A program made the position numbers and the translations under genes. DNA of 64,000 nt from Rhodopseudomonas sp. BR0M22 (lineage in GTDB: Bacteria; Pseudomonadota; Alphaproteobacteria; Rhizobiales; Xanthobacteraceae): NCBI RefSeq assembly GCF_010907035.1, contig NZ_QUMK01000002.1, positions 62,001-126,000 on the forward strand, read 5' to 3'. Shown in pieces: positions 29,168 to 38,730 of the stretch. The notes under the pieces are model-generated. The model was not told the DNA's origin and did no database searches. It worked only from the letters and a program-made list of their open reading frames with translations. Numbering within the stretch: the stretch's first letter is position 1; each line of letters starts with the position of its first letter.

Positions 29168-31018
29168 ATGGGTATTTTCGGCGCTCTCACCACTTCGGTT
29201 GCGGGCCTCCGCGCCAACTCCTATGCGCTGGAGAACATCTCGGGAAACATCGCCAACTCTCAGACGACCGCCTTCAAGCGGATCGACACCTCGTTTCTGG
29301 ACCTCATCCCGCAGACCGGCAACAACGCCCAGCTCGCCGGTTCGGTGAACGCTGAATCTCGGTCGACCAACACGCTGACCGGCTCGGTGCAGTCGGCAGC
29401 GGTTGGAACCTACATGGCGATCAACGGCGACGGTTACTTCGTCGTCCAGAAGCCGGCCTCGTTCACCGACAACAATCCGATCTTCGCCGGCGTCAACAAC
29501 TTTACCCGCCGTGGCGACTTTTCGCTCGACAAGAACGGCTACCTCGTCAACGGCGCCGGCTATTATCTCCAGGGCGTGCCGATCGATCCGACCACCGGCA
29601 ACCCGGCCGGCAGCGTGCCGCAGATCCTGAAATTTCAGAACGACTTTCTGCCTTCGCAGCAGACCACCAAAATCGACTATCGTGCCAACCTCGCCAACTA
29701 TCCGTTGACCTCCAAGGCCAACAAGTCGGTGCTCGGCTCGGAATTGTTGCGTCCTGCCGATTTCGTGTCGAATCCGCTTCCGCTGGGTACGCCGGCGGCG
29801 CCTTACACCAACACCAGCATCCTCGGCTCGGCCAGAACCAATTTTCAAACCCCTGCGGTCGCGATCACTGGCGCAACGCTGCTGAAATCCGCCAGCGGCA
29901 CCGACTCGCTGCAGGCGGGATTCAGCGCCGGTGACACCCTCACGGTGAAGACGACCACCGGCGGCGTCACGACCACCAAGACGGTCGCGTTCTACGACTC
30001 CAGCGCCGGCGGTAGCGCCGGTTCGGCCCCCAACACCGCCTATGTCGATCTCAACGGCGGCAGCGTCTCGAGCCTGCTGACCGCGATCGACGGTCTGACT
30101 GGCAATGCCGCGCCGAACCTCTCGAGCGTTTCAGGCGGTGTCGTCACCATCAACAGCGGTCTCGCCAACGACATCCAGCTGTCGTCGTCGAGTTCGGCGG
30201 CGTGGAACGCATTGGGCTTCACCGGGACCATCACCGGGTTGCGAGGTGGCGGTGGCACCGCGGGCACCGGCGTGGTCATCGGTTCGGACAATCAGGCCTT
30301 TCTGGACGAGTCGGTGGCGGGCGGTGCGCTCACCGCCTATGACGGCAGCGGCGCTCCGGTCAGTCTGCAGTTCCGTTGGGCCAAGGTCGCGTCGTCGACG
30401 GTCGGCGGCACCGACACCTGGAACCTGTTCTATCAGACCAATCCCAACGCGACGGGATCGGCGACCAGCTGGGTCAACGTCGGCACCAACTTCACCTTCA
30501 GTTCCAACGGTCAGATGCAGCCGGTGGTCGGACAGGTCACCCTGCCGGGCGTCACGGTGAGCGGCGTCAGCCTCGGCAACCTGACGATGTCGTTCGGCAC
30601 CGGCGGCCTGACGCAGTTTTCCGACAGCAACGGCAACGTTCAGGTCAACCAGTTGCAGCAGGACGGTTACGCCGCCGGCCAGCTCGTCAGCGTTTCGGTC
30701 AGCAACGAGGGCCGGGTCGTCGGTGCCTATTCGAACGGTCGCAACATCGACCTGGCACAGGTCTCCGTCGCCACCTTCAACGGCGCCAACTTCCTCAAGC
30801 GGATCGACGGCGGTGCGTTTGAGATCACGAACGAATCCGGTCAGCCGCTGTACGGCAAAGGCGGCAGCATTTCGGGAGCGTCGCTGGAATCGTCGAACAC
30901 CGACATCGCCGACGAATTCACCAAGTTGATCGTCACCCAGCAGGCCTATTCGGCCAACACCAAGGTGATCACCACCGCCAATACGATGGTGCAGGATCTG
31001 CTCAACGTGATGCGTTGA
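29168..31018 (+). CDS. flgE: Flagellar hook protein FlgE
   Basis: 616 residues from the ATG at 29168. The N-terminal axial-protein domain is MGIFGALTTSVAGLRANSYA, then LENISGNIANSQTTAFKR. C-terminal hook motifs are LESSNTDIADEFTKLIVTQQ and ITTANTMVQDLLNVMR. It polymerises into the hook outside the cell. It is longer than the roughly 400-residue enterobacterial FlgE because of a large Thr/Ser/Gly-rich insertion (about residues 250-360) that resembles modules in the flagellins here. It is followed 40 bp later by flgK and driven by the sigma-54 promoter at 29086. Confidence 0.95.
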   Translation: MGIFGALTTSVAGLRANSYALENISGNIANSQTTAFKRIDTSFLDLIPQTGNNAQLAGSVNAESRSTNTLTGSVQSAAVGTYMAINGDGYFVVQKPASFTDNNPIFAGVNNFTRRGDFSLDKNGYLVNGAGYYLQGVPIDPTTGNPAGSVPQILKFQNDFLPSQQTTKIDYRANLANYPLTSKANKSVLGSELLRPADFVSNPLPLGTPAAPYTNTSILGSARTNFQTPAVAITGATLLKSASGTDSLQAGFSAGDTLTVKTTTGGVTTTKTVAFYDSSAGGSAGSAPNTAYVDLNGGSVSSLLTAIDGLTGNAAPNLSSVSGGVVTINSGLANDIQLSSSSSAAWNALGFTGTITGLRGGGGTAGTGVVIGSDNQAFLDESVAGGALTAYDGSGAPVSLQFRWAKVASSTVGGTDTWNLFYQTNPNATGSATSWVNVGTNFTFSSNGQMQPVVGQVTLPGVTVSGVSLGNLTMSFGTGGLTQFSDSNGNVQVNQLQQDGYAAGQLVSVSVSNEGRVVGAYSNGRNIDLAQVSVATFNGANFLKRIDGGAFEITNESGQPLYGKGGSISGASLESSNTDIADEFTKLIVTQQAYSANTKVITTANTMVQDLLNVMR

Positions 31019-31058
31019 GCGGTCGCGCGGCGTCGTCCTCGAACCCGGGTAGCCAGTC

Positions 31059-32933
31059 ATGAGTCTCGGAGACGCACTATCGATCGCAATGGCCGGCCTG
31101 CGGGTGAACCAGTCCGCGATCTCGCTGGTATCGTCCAACGTCGCCAACGCCGAGACGCCCGGCTACGTCCGCAAGACTCTCAACCAGGGCGTCACGGTGT
31201 CCGGCCAGACCGGAACCGGCGTTCAGGTCAACGGCATCAATCGCCAGCTCGACGACTACATCCTGGCGCAGCTCCGCACCGAGACGTCGGGGGCTGCCTA
31301 TGCGTCATTGCGCTCCAGCTATCTCAACCAGCTTCAGGGGTTGTTCGGAGATCCGAACTCGACCGGCACGCTGGAGGACGCATTCAACGGTCTGACCACC
31401 GCGATGCAGGCGCTGTCGACCAGTCCCGACAGTACCTCGGCGCGGATCGGGGTGCTGAATGCCGCGCAGGCCATGGCCAGCAGCCTGAACTCGATGTCGA
31501 ATGGCATCCAGACGTTGCGGGCAGGTTGTGAAACCGGTCTCACCGACTCGGTGAGCACCGCCAACAATCTTCTCAAGCAGATCGCCTCGATCAACAGCCA
31601 GATTCGCACCAATCCGCAGGGTGGTACATCGACCGACGCCGCGACTGCGGCGCTGCTGGACCAGCGCGACCAGGCGATCAATCAGCTTTCGCAATTGATG
31701 GACATCCGCGTCGTCACCAACGGCGCCAACCAGGTTACGGTGTTCACCGGCTCCGGCGTGCAGCTCGCCGGCATGGAAGCCGCGACGCTGTCGTTCAACG
31801 CGCAGGGCACCGTCAATCCGTCGACCACTTGGTCGTCGAACAGCCTGACAAGTAAACTCGGCTCGATCACGGTAAGCTACGACAGCGGCTCGTCGATCGA
31901 TATCACGTCGTCGCTTAAGTCGGGCCAAATGGCGGCCTATGTCGAGCTTCGCGACAATACGCTGGTGACGGCGCAGACCCAGCTCGATCAGTTTGCCGCG
32001 ACGTTGTCTAGCTCGCTGTCGGACAAGACGACGGCCGGCACCGCGGTGACCTCGGGGCCTTCGTCCGGCTTCGCGGTCGATCTGTCGGGCATGCAGAACG
32101 GCAATACGATCAACATCGCCTACACCGACACGGCCACCGGGCAGCAGCACACGGTCACCGTCGTCCGGGTCGACGATCCCACTTTGTTGCCGCTGCCTCA
32201 AAACGCGACCAACGACCCCAACGATTACGTCGTCGGCATCGATTTTTCCGGTGTCTCCGGTTCGGCGATCTCGCAGCTCAATTCTGCTCTCTACACCAAG
32301 AACCTGCAATTCTCCGGAACCTTTCCGGGGGCCGTCAATGTGCTCAACAATCCCGGCTTCTCGACGGTGAATTCGGCGTCGGTGACATCGACGGTGACGG
32401 CGCTGGCCGGCGGCAGCGTCGAGGTGCCGCTGTTCAACGACAACGGCGCGGCCTATTCGGGGGCCCGCAGTGCCTCCGGCAATCAGATGACCGGCTATGC
32501 GCAGCGAATTTCGGTCAACTCGGACCTGCTGAAGGACAGTTCCAAGCTGGTGGTCTATTCGACCTCACCGGCGACCGCCGCCGGCGATACGGCTCGGCCC
32601 GACTTCATGATCAAGCAGATGATGAAGAGCCAGTACTACTACTCTGCGTCCACCGGTATCGGGTCCGACAGCGCTCCGTTCAAGGGTTCGTTGCAGAGCT
32701 TCCTGCAGCAGTTCGTCGGCCAGCAGGGTTCCAACGCGGCTGCTGCCAAGCAATTGTCGGATGGCCAGAGCGTCGTGCTGAACACCTTGCAGCAGAAGCT
32801 GTCGACATCGTCCGGCGTCAACATGGACGAGGAAATGGCGCACCTGCTGTCGTTGCAGAATGCCTACGCGGCGAACGCGCGGGTGATGTCGACCATCAAC
32901 CAGATGTATCAGACCCTGATGCAGGCGATTTGA
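31059..32933 (+). CDS. flgK: Hook-filament junction protein FlgK (HAP1)
   Basis: 624 residues. N-terminal ALSIAMAGLRVNQSAISLVS and VANAETPGYVRK; C-terminal SGVNMDEEMAHLLSLQNAYA and NTLQQKLSTS, both FlgK signatures. It caps the hook and starts the junction to the filament. An extra module at about residues 334-447 (NGNTINIAYTDTATGQQ and following) resembles the insertions in FlgE, FlgL and flagellin. It lies between flgE and flgL in one transcription unit; the flgL start codon is 8 bp after the stop. Confidence 0.95.
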   Translation: MSLGDALSIAMAGLRVNQSAISLVSSNVANAETPGYVRKTLNQGVTVSGQTGTGVQVNGINRQLDDYILAQLRTETSGAAYASLRSSYLNQLQGLFGDPNSTGTLEDAFNGLTTAMQALSTSPDSTSARIGVLNAAQAMASSLNSMSNGIQTLRAGCETGLTDSVSTANNLLKQIASINSQIRTNPQGGTSTDAATAALLDQRDQAINQLSQLMDIRVVTNGANQVTVFTGSGVQLAGMEAATLSFNAQGTVNPSTTWSSNSLTSKLGSITVSYDSGSSIDITSSLKSGQMAAYVELRDNTLVTAQTQLDQFAATLSSSLSDKTTAGTAVTSGPSSGFAVDLSGMQNGNTINIAYTDTATGQQHTVTVVRVDDPTLLPLPQNATNDPNDYVVGIDFSGVSGSAISQLNSALYTKNLQFSGTFPGAVNVLNNPGFSTVNSASVTSTVTALAGGSVEVPLFNDNGAAYSGARSASGNQMTGYAQRISVNSDLLKDSSKLVVYSTSPATAAGDTARPDFMIKQMMKSQYYYSASTGIGSDSAPFKGSLQSFLQQFVGQQGSNAAAAKQLSDGQSVVLNTLQQKLSTSSGVNMDEEMAHLLSLQNAYAANARVMSTINQMYQTLMQAI

Positions 32934-32941
32934 GGCGAGCC

Positions 32942-34546
32942 ATGGCGATCGACGGCGTAAGCGGGCGTACTTCCTACATCGGTTCCACCATCCTCAATCT
33001 CCGCAGCCAGATGGAGACGCTGAGCCAACAGCTCGCGACCGGACGGGTGTCGCAGACCTATGCGGGCGACGGTACAGGCCGCAGTCTCGCGATCGGCCTG
33101 CGCGCGCAGGTGGCGAACATCGCCAGCTACAGCGACACGATGACCAACATCACCACCCGCATCAGCACGGCGAACCTGTCGCTGCAGCGGCTAGCCGACA
33201 TCAGCAGCGAGGTGAAGGGCGCCGCGGTCAGTGCTGGTTCGACGCTCGACAACACCGGGCAGACGCCGGGACAGCGGACCGCGGGGCTCGACTTCTTCGA
33301 TTCCGTCGACGTGCTGAACGCCAAGGTCGGAGATCGCTATCTGTTCGCGGGCCGTGCCACGGACACCGCGCCGGTGGTGGCGGCCGACGTGATCATGAAC
33401 GGCGACGGTGCTGCGGTCGCCGGCCTCAAGCAGGTGATCAGCGAACGCCACGATGCCGACGTGGGTACCAGCGGGATGGGACGGACCATCGTCTCGACCG
33501 GAGCGACCGCGACCACGGTTCAGATCGGCGAGGACTATGCCGCCAATCCTTACGCAGTGCCGCCGACCACCGCATCGCCGTTCGGGATGAAGTTGAGTGC
33601 GGTCTCGACGACGATCAGCGGAGCGGTGGTGACACAGCCGACCGAGACGCCGCCGACGACCCCGCCGGCCACCCCCAATCCGGTGGCAATGTCGGTCGAC
33701 CTCAACGGTGCGATTCCGAACGATGGCGATGTCGTGAAGTTCACCTTCAACATGCCGGATGGAACCCAGGAAACCATCGCGCTGACGGCATCCTCGAAGA
33801 CGCCGCTGCCGGACGGCAGCTTCGCAATCGATCAGGGAAACCCGACCGCGGTTCCTCCTGTGGCGCCGTCGTCGGCCCTGACTGCGGCCAACCTGCAGAC
33901 CGCGTTGACGTCGGCCGTGAAAAAACTGGCCAACGGGCCGCTGGCTGCAGCCTCGGCCATCAAGGCGGGCGATGACTTCTTCAACAACACGCCCCCGCTG
34001 CGGGTGGGCGGCAGCGCGCCGTTCGGCGCCGCCACGACGCAGGTTGCAGGAACCAAGGCCAATACGGTCTTCTGGTACAACGGTGAACCGGACTCCGCGA
34101 GCGACCCGGCGCGCGGCACAGCGGTCGCCAAGATCGACGACACCATCACGGTGCAGTATGGCGCGCGCGCCGATGAGCAGGCCCTCCGCAAGCAGCTGCA
34201 GACCGTGGCGGTGTTCGCTGCGGTGACCACGTCGGCAACCGACCCCTACGCTTCGGGCAAGATCGCGGGACTGAATCAACGGGTTGCCGCCAACCTTGCG
34301 GTCGTGCCGGGGGAGCAATCGATCCAGACCATCCAGGCCGACCTTGCCGGTGCTCAGGCGTCGATCAAAGCGACCACTAATCGTCAGGTGCAGGGCAAGG
34401 CATTGGCTCAGACTATGCTGAGTTCGATCGAAGGCATCAACAACGACGAGGTGGCGACCAAGCTCCTGGCGCTGCAGACGTCACTGCAGGCGTCGTATCA
34501 GACGACGGCTCAGCTCTATCAACTCAGCCTCGTCAAGTTTCTGTAG
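32942..34546 (+). CDS. flgL: Hook-filament junction protein FlgL (HAP3), enlarged
   Basis: 534 residues from the ATG at 32942 (GAGG six bases before). The flagellin-like N-terminus (STILNLRSQMETLSQQLATG) and C-terminus (IEGINNDEVATKLLALQTSL; YQLSLVKFL) frame it as FlgL. The family is usually about 300-350 residues. Here the middle (about 185-390) contains a long Thr/Pro/Ala-rich insert including VVKFTFNMPDGTQETIALTA. It lies upstream of flagellin 1, separated by two inverted repeats. Confidence 0.9.
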   Translation: MAIDGVSGRTSYIGSTILNLRSQMETLSQQLATGRVSQTYAGDGTGRSLAIGLRAQVANIASYSDTMTNITTRISTANLSLQRLADISSEVKGAAVSAGSTLDNTGQTPGQRTAGLDFFDSVDVLNAKVGDRYLFAGRATDTAPVVAADVIMNGDGAAVAGLKQVISERHDADVGTSGMGRTIVSTGATATTVQIGEDYAANPYAVPPTTASPFGMKLSAVSTTISGAVVTQPTETPPTTPPATPNPVAMSVDLNGAIPNDGDVVKFTFNMPDGTQETIALTASSKTPLPDGSFAIDQGNPTAVPPVAPSSALTAANLQTALTSAVKKLANGPLAAASAIKAGDDFFNNTPPLRVGGSAPFGAATTQVAGTKANTVFWYNGEPDSASDPARGTAVAKIDDTITVQYGARADEQALRKQLQTVAVFAAVTTSATDPYASGKIAGLNQRVAANLAVVPGEQSIQTIQADLAGAQASIKATTNRQVQGKALAQTMLSSIEGINNDEVATKLLALQTSLQASYQTTAQLYQLSLVKFL

Positions 34547-34854
34547 TTAATTATCTCTGAACGGTGAGCCGCCGCCCCGGCGGCTCCTAGGCCTCGAATT
34601 CGAGGCGCAACAGCTGCCGTAGCCAAGGCGCAACCCCCACTAAATACTCGCTGATCTGGACTAATCACGTAGCCTTACGAGGCTGCGCGGATCGTCCCGG
34701 CGCGTGTCTCGTATTGCGCAGGCCCGTGATAATACGGGCGATTCCTTCCGTTAAAGCCGCTGATCTCGTTTTACGCATTCTTAGAGTCTGGCGGTCAAGG
34801 TTCCGCGGCCGATCAAGAAGATCGCGTTTTGCACACCAGGAAGGTAGCAACACA
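34547..34854. other. Intergenic region between flgL and flagellin 1
   Basis: 308 bases with no gene. It contains two inverted repeats near the flgL stop (annotated) and presumably the flagellin promoter and a long leader. I could not find a sigma-54 element with correct GG-N10-GC spacing or a clear sigma-28 element. Confidence 0.5.
34566..34606 (+). terminator. Two inverted repeats after flgL
   Basis: GAGCCGCC (34566-34573) pairs with GGCGGCTC (34579-34586). It is followed by a perfect 16-base palindrome GCCTCGAATTCGAGGC (34591-34606). No T-run, so terminator function is uncertain; one could be an operator. Confidence 0.45.
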
Positions 34855-37521
34855 ATGTCCGGTATCGTTCTATCCAACGCCGTTCGTCAGAACCTCTCGT
34901 CGCTCCAGGCCACGGCTGATCTGCTCGCCACCACCCAAAGCCGCCTGTCGTCCGGCAAGAAGGTGAACTCGGCGCTCGACAATCCGACCAACTTCTTCAC
35001 CGCCACTGCGCTCGACAGCCGCGCCAGCGACATCAACAACTTGCTCGATGGCATCGGCAACGGCGTGCAGATTCTGCAGGCCGCCAATACCGGTATCACC
35101 TCGCTGAGCAAGCTGGTCGATAGCGCCAAGTCGATCGCCAACCAGGCTCTGCAGACCACGTCGGGTTACGCCACCAAGTCGAACGTGTCGGCGACCATCG
35201 CCGGTGCAACCGCCGACGACCTGCGCGGCACCCAGAGCTACTCGAACGGCGTTGCCACCGGCAGCGTGATCTTCGACGGCACCGCCGGCGGCACCACTGC
35301 TGCGTCGGGCACCGATACGCTCGGGGGCGCGATCGTCAGCATCGCGGCTTCGGCCGCCGTCACCGTCGTCGGCGCTGCCGACAACACGGCGCTCGGCAGC
35401 GTTCTCAGCGTCGGCACTGCCGCCGCGACCGCGGCTGGTACCAATCTGATCAGCGAGCTGACCAACGGTTCGACCACCACGGCGACCGGTCCGGCTGCGG
35501 GCGACTCGATCACCGTCAACGGCAAGACCATCACCTTCACGACCGCCGGCACCGCCAGCAAGGACAGCTCCGGCAACTACACGATTGGTCTCGACCAGAC
35601 CATCAATTCGCTGCTCGACACCATCGACACCATCAACGGCAATACCAGCCTGTCGTCGACGGTGACGGCCGGCAAGCTCGAGCTGCATTCGGGCACCAAC
35701 AGCCCGTTGACGATCGGGGACAATTCGGGCGGCGCCGTTCTGGCCAAGCTCGGCCTGACCGCGCAGACTGTCGATACCGTCGCTGCGACGTCCTCGGCGA
35801 ACATCTCGGCCAGCACTCAGTTGTTCAACACCAACGGCGGCCTGACCACCACGGCGATCGCCGACGGCACCACGCTTTCGGTCAACGGCAAGACGATCAC
35901 CTTCAAGACCTCCGACGCTCCGCAGGGCAACAACATCCCGTCGGGCACCGGCGTTCTGGGTCGTATCGGCACCGATGGTAACGGCAACTCGACGATCTAT
36001 CTCGGCGACCAGAGCAAGTTCACCAACGCGACTGTCGGTGACCTGCTGACCGCGATCGATCTCGCCAACGGCGTCAAGGCTGCGTCGATCTCGAACGGCG
36101 TTGCCACGATCAGCACCAATTCCGGCCAGACTGCGTCGGACGTCTCCGGTGGTATCACCACCATCCGCAGCTCGACGGGTGCCGATCTCAATGTCACGGC
36201 GTTCACCGATCTGTTTAAGAACCTCGGCCTGACCACCTCGTCCGGCACCGGTCCGCTGACGCTGACCAAGCAGCGCACCACCAGCGGCACCACCATGGGC
36301 ACGCTGATCGCCGACGGCTCGACGCTGAACGTGAACGGCAAGACCATCACCTTCAAGAACGCCGCGGTGCCGACCGCGTCGGCGAGCCATCAGGGCATCT
36401 CCGGCAACGTCGAAACCGACGGTCAGGGCAACTCGACCGTGTACTTGCAGAAGGGCACGATCGACGACGTCCTGAAGGCGGTCGACCTCGCCACCGGTGT
36501 CCGCACCGCTGCGCTCGGCGTCTCGGGAGCGACGATCTCGACCGCCAACGGCACGGCCAACTCGTCGATCACGAGCGGCTCGCTGAAGCTGTCGACCGGC
36601 CTTGCGGCGGACCTCAGCATCACCGGCACCGGCAATGCGCTGGCTGCCCTCGGCCTCACCGGCCCGAGCGGCAACTCCAGCTCGTTCACCGCGGCTCGCG
36701 GTGTTGCGGCCGGCAGCCTGAACGGCAAGACGTTGACCTTCTCGTCGTTCAACGGCGGCGCGGCGACCAACGTCACCTTCGGCGACGGCACCAACGGCAC
36801 GGTCAAGTCGCTGGCCCAGCTCAATGTCGCGCTGGCTGCCAACAACCTGACAGCCTCGATCGACAACGCTTCGGGCAAGCTGACGATCTCGGCATCGAAC
36901 GACTACGCTTCCCACACTCTGGGCGGCGCGGACGGCGGCGCGATCGGCGGCACTCTGGCTTCGACCCTCACCTTCTCGGTGCCGAACGCACCGGTGGCTG
37001 ACGTCAACGCCCAGAACACCCGTGCGGGCCTGGTCAAGCAGTTCAACGACGTGCTGAACCAGATCGCGACGACGGCTCAGGACTCCTCGTTCAACGGTGT
37101 CAACCTGCTGAACGGCGATAACCTGAAGCTGGTGTTCAACGAAACCGGCAAGTCGACGATCTCGATCCAGGGCGTCACCTTCAATCCGACCGGCCTCGGT
37201 CTGTCGAACCTGTCGTCGGGCGTCGACTTCATCGACAACAAGGCCACCAACGCGGTCCTCGACAAGCTGAGCGCCGCCTCGACGACGCTGCGCTCGCAGG
37301 CCTCCTCGTTTGGTTCGAACCTGTCGATCGTGCAGGCCCGTCAAGACTTCTCGAAGAGCCTGATCAACGTGCTGCAGACCGGCTCGTCGAACCTGACGCT
37401 GGCCGACACCAACGAGGAAGCGGCGAACAGCCAGGCGCTGACCACCCGCCAGTCGATCGCGGTGTCAGCGCTGTCGCTGGCCAACCAGTCGCAGCAGAGC
37501 GTGCTGCAGCTCCTCCGCTAA
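34855..37521 (+). CDS. fliC: Giant flagellin 1 with internal repeats
   Basis: 888 residues from the ATG at 34855 (CAGGAAGGT ribosome site). Conserved ends: NLSSLQATADLLATTQSRLS and LDNPTNFFTATALD at the N-terminus; TNEEAANSQALTTRQSIAVS, SLANQSQQSVLQLLR at the C-terminus. Flagellins are usually 270-500 residues. The extra length is a Ser/Thr/Gly/Asn-rich surface region with four related modules, each opening with a motif like VNGKTITF (near residues 218, 340, 490, 620). It is exported through the type III apparatus, forms the filament and has no Cys. A strong terminator follows. It is a diverged paralogue of the gene at 53152. Confidence 0.96.
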   Translation: MSGIVLSNAVRQNLSSLQATADLLATTQSRLSSGKKVNSALDNPTNFFTATALDSRASDINNLLDGIGNGVQILQAANTGITSLSKLVDSAKSIANQALQTTSGYATKSNVSATIAGATADDLRGTQSYSNGVATGSVIFDGTAGGTTAASGTDTLGGAIVSIAASAAVTVVGAADNTALGSVLSVGTAAATAAGTNLISELTNGSTTTATGPAAGDSITVNGKTITFTTAGTASKDSSGNYTIGLDQTINSLLDTIDTINGNTSLSSTVTAGKLELHSGTNSPLTIGDNSGGAVLAKLGLTAQTVDTVAATSSANISASTQLFNTNGGLTTTAIADGTTLSVNGKTITFKTSDAPQGNNIPSGTGVLGRIGTDGNGNSTIYLGDQSKFTNATVGDLLTAIDLANGVKAASISNGVATISTNSGQTASDVSGGITTIRSSTGADLNVTAFTDLFKNLGLTTSSGTGPLTLTKQRTTSGTTMGTLIADGSTLNVNGKTITFKNAAVPTASASHQGISGNVETDGQGNSTVYLQKGTIDDVLKAVDLATGVRTAALGVSGATISTANGTANSSITSGSLKLSTGLAADLSITGTGNALAALGLTGPSGNSSSFTAARGVAAGSLNGKTLTFSSFNGGAATNVTFGDGTNGTVKSLAQLNVALAANNLTASIDNASGKLTISASNDYASHTLGGADGGAIGGTLASTLTFSVPNAPVADVNAQNTRAGLVKQFNDVLNQIATTAQDSSFNGVNLLNGDNLKLVFNETGKSTISIQGVTFNPTGLGLSNLSSGVDFIDNKATNAVLDKLSAASTTLRSQASSFGSNLSIVQARQDFSKSLINVLQTGSSNLTLADTNEEAANSQALTTRQSIAVSALSLANQSQQSVLQLLR
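35500..36760 (+). repeat. Internal repeat modules of flagellin 1
   Basis: Four diverged modules of roughly 100-150 residues with shared order: GDSITVNGKTITF or DGTTLSVNGKTITF, a GNSTIYL-like strand, then LLTAIDLANGV and LSITGTG/LGLT segments. They resemble flagellin hook-IN motif repeats. Confidence 0.7.
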
Positions 37522-37549
37522 TCGCGGCGTAGCTGATCGAACAATCGAG

Positions 37550-37582
37550 GGCGGCGGGGGTGACTCCGCCGCCTTCTCTTTT
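37550..37582 (+). terminator. Terminator of flagellin 1
   Basis: GGCGGCGG (37550-37557) pairs with CCGCCGCC (37566-37573), followed by TTCTCTTTT. Confidence 0.85.
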
Positions 37583-37674
37583 GCACCCGCTGCTCCCGTC
37601 CCGAGGTTCGTGTTGCGGGCGGGGATGCAGTAAGGTGCAGGTGATTCGGGTTACCCTAGAAACGGCGCCGTTGC

Positions 37675-38607
37675 ATGACCGACATCGCCCCGACGGCAGA
37701 TTCCAGCCCTGCATTCTCTGGCGCGCCGATGCCGCATGCGCCGGGGCCCGACCGGATCCTTGCTGACCTCATCGCTGCGCTGCCCGAGCTGGCGCGGCAT
37801 CACGCGCCGGGCGGGGCCGCCTACACGGCGCTGGCATCGGCCGCGCGCAGCGCCGTGGTGGCGTTGTTTGCTCGCGGCGGCAGCGACGTGCCGTTCGGCC
37901 CGTTCGGGTCGATCAGCTTTCCCTATCATCGGATGGGGGCTGTGGACTCGCTCGACCTGTTCGGTCTCGACGAGCTGATCCTGTTTTCGTTCTATTGGCA
38001 GAACCGAGGTCGCTACCGGCGTGTCGCCGATATCGGCGGCAATATCGGCTTGCACAGCCTGGTGATGGCGCGCTGCGGCTTTACGGTCGAGACCTATGAG
38101 CCGGACCCCGAGCATATCGCGCTATTTCAGGCCAATATGCGCGCCAACGGCGTCACCACGGTTCATGTCAATGAAGCGGCCGTCTCGGGGCAGGCGGGTG
38201 AGGCGGAGTTCCTGCGGTTGCGCGGTAACACGACCGGCAGCCACATCGCCGGCGCCAAACTCGATCCCTATGGCGAGATCGATCGCTTCAAGGTGCGGCT
38301 CGCTGCCTTCGACGACATCGCCGCAAACGCCGACTTCGCCAAGATCGACGCCGAAGGCCACGAGGCGGTGATCATCACCTCGCTGCCCAAGGAGCGCTGG
38401 CAGACCCTCGACGTCATGCTGGAGATCGGCAGCGAAGCCAACGCTGCGGTGATCTTCGACTATGCGCGCGGTGCCGGCGTGCAGCTGTTCACGCAGAAGA
38501 GCGGCTGGCGCCGAGCCGAGACGCTGGCCGACCTGCCGACCTCTTACAAGCAGGGCAGTGCCTTCCTCACCGCCAAGGACGCGATTCCGGGGCTGCCGCC
38601 GTCATGA
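37675..38607 (+). CDS. FkbM-family methyltransferase
   Basis: 310 residues from the ATG at 37675. SAM-binding motif VADIGGNIGLHSLVMA (about 117-132), EPDPEHIALF, and the FkbM family signature FAKIDAEGHE (about 221). FkbM enzymes O-methylate sugar hydroxyls and are common in surface-glycan loci. It is first in the island after the flagellin terminator, so a role in capping or methylating the flagellin glycan is plausible. The acceptor is unknown. Confidence 0.88.
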   Translation: MTDIAPTADSSPAFSGAPMPHAPGPDRILADLIAALPELARHHAPGGAAYTALASAARSAVVALFARGGSDVPFGPFGSISFPYHRMGAVDSLDLFGLDELILFSFYWQNRGRYRRVADIGGNIGLHSLVMARCGFTVETYEPDPEHIALFQANMRANGVTTVHVNEAAVSGQAGEAEFLRLRGNTTGSHIAGAKLDPYGEIDRFKVRLAAFDDIAANADFAKIDAEGHEAVIITSLPKERWQTLDVMLEIGSEANAAVIFDYARGAGVQLFTQKSGWRRAETLADLPTSYKQGSAFLTAKDAIPGLPPS

Positions 38608-38730
38608 TCCTCCGCGGTTGCCAAGTAAGATCCCGAGGCGTCGGACATGGTGCGGCTGCGACCGGTCATGATTTACACATTGCTAACGAATCACGCGCAA
38701 CCGTGATGGCTCGGAATGCCGAGGACGCCG

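Noticed and set aside
34790-34815. Possible sigma-54 promoter (TCTGGCGG...TTCCGC) upstream of flagellin 1
   Set aside because: The TGG and GC elements are not ten bases apart in any register, and sigma-54 does not tolerate altered spacing.
35500-36760. CRISPR-like or DNA-level tandem repeats in the flagellin gene
   Set aside because: The repeats are protein-level modules of 100-150 residues with strong DNA divergence; there are no uniform short repeats or spacers.
34870-37344. 824-codon open frame antisense to flagellin 1 (and 53194-54696 antisense to flagellin 2)
   Set aside because: High-GC codon-bias shadow of the conserved flagellin genes, with low-complexity Arg/Gly/Val composition.
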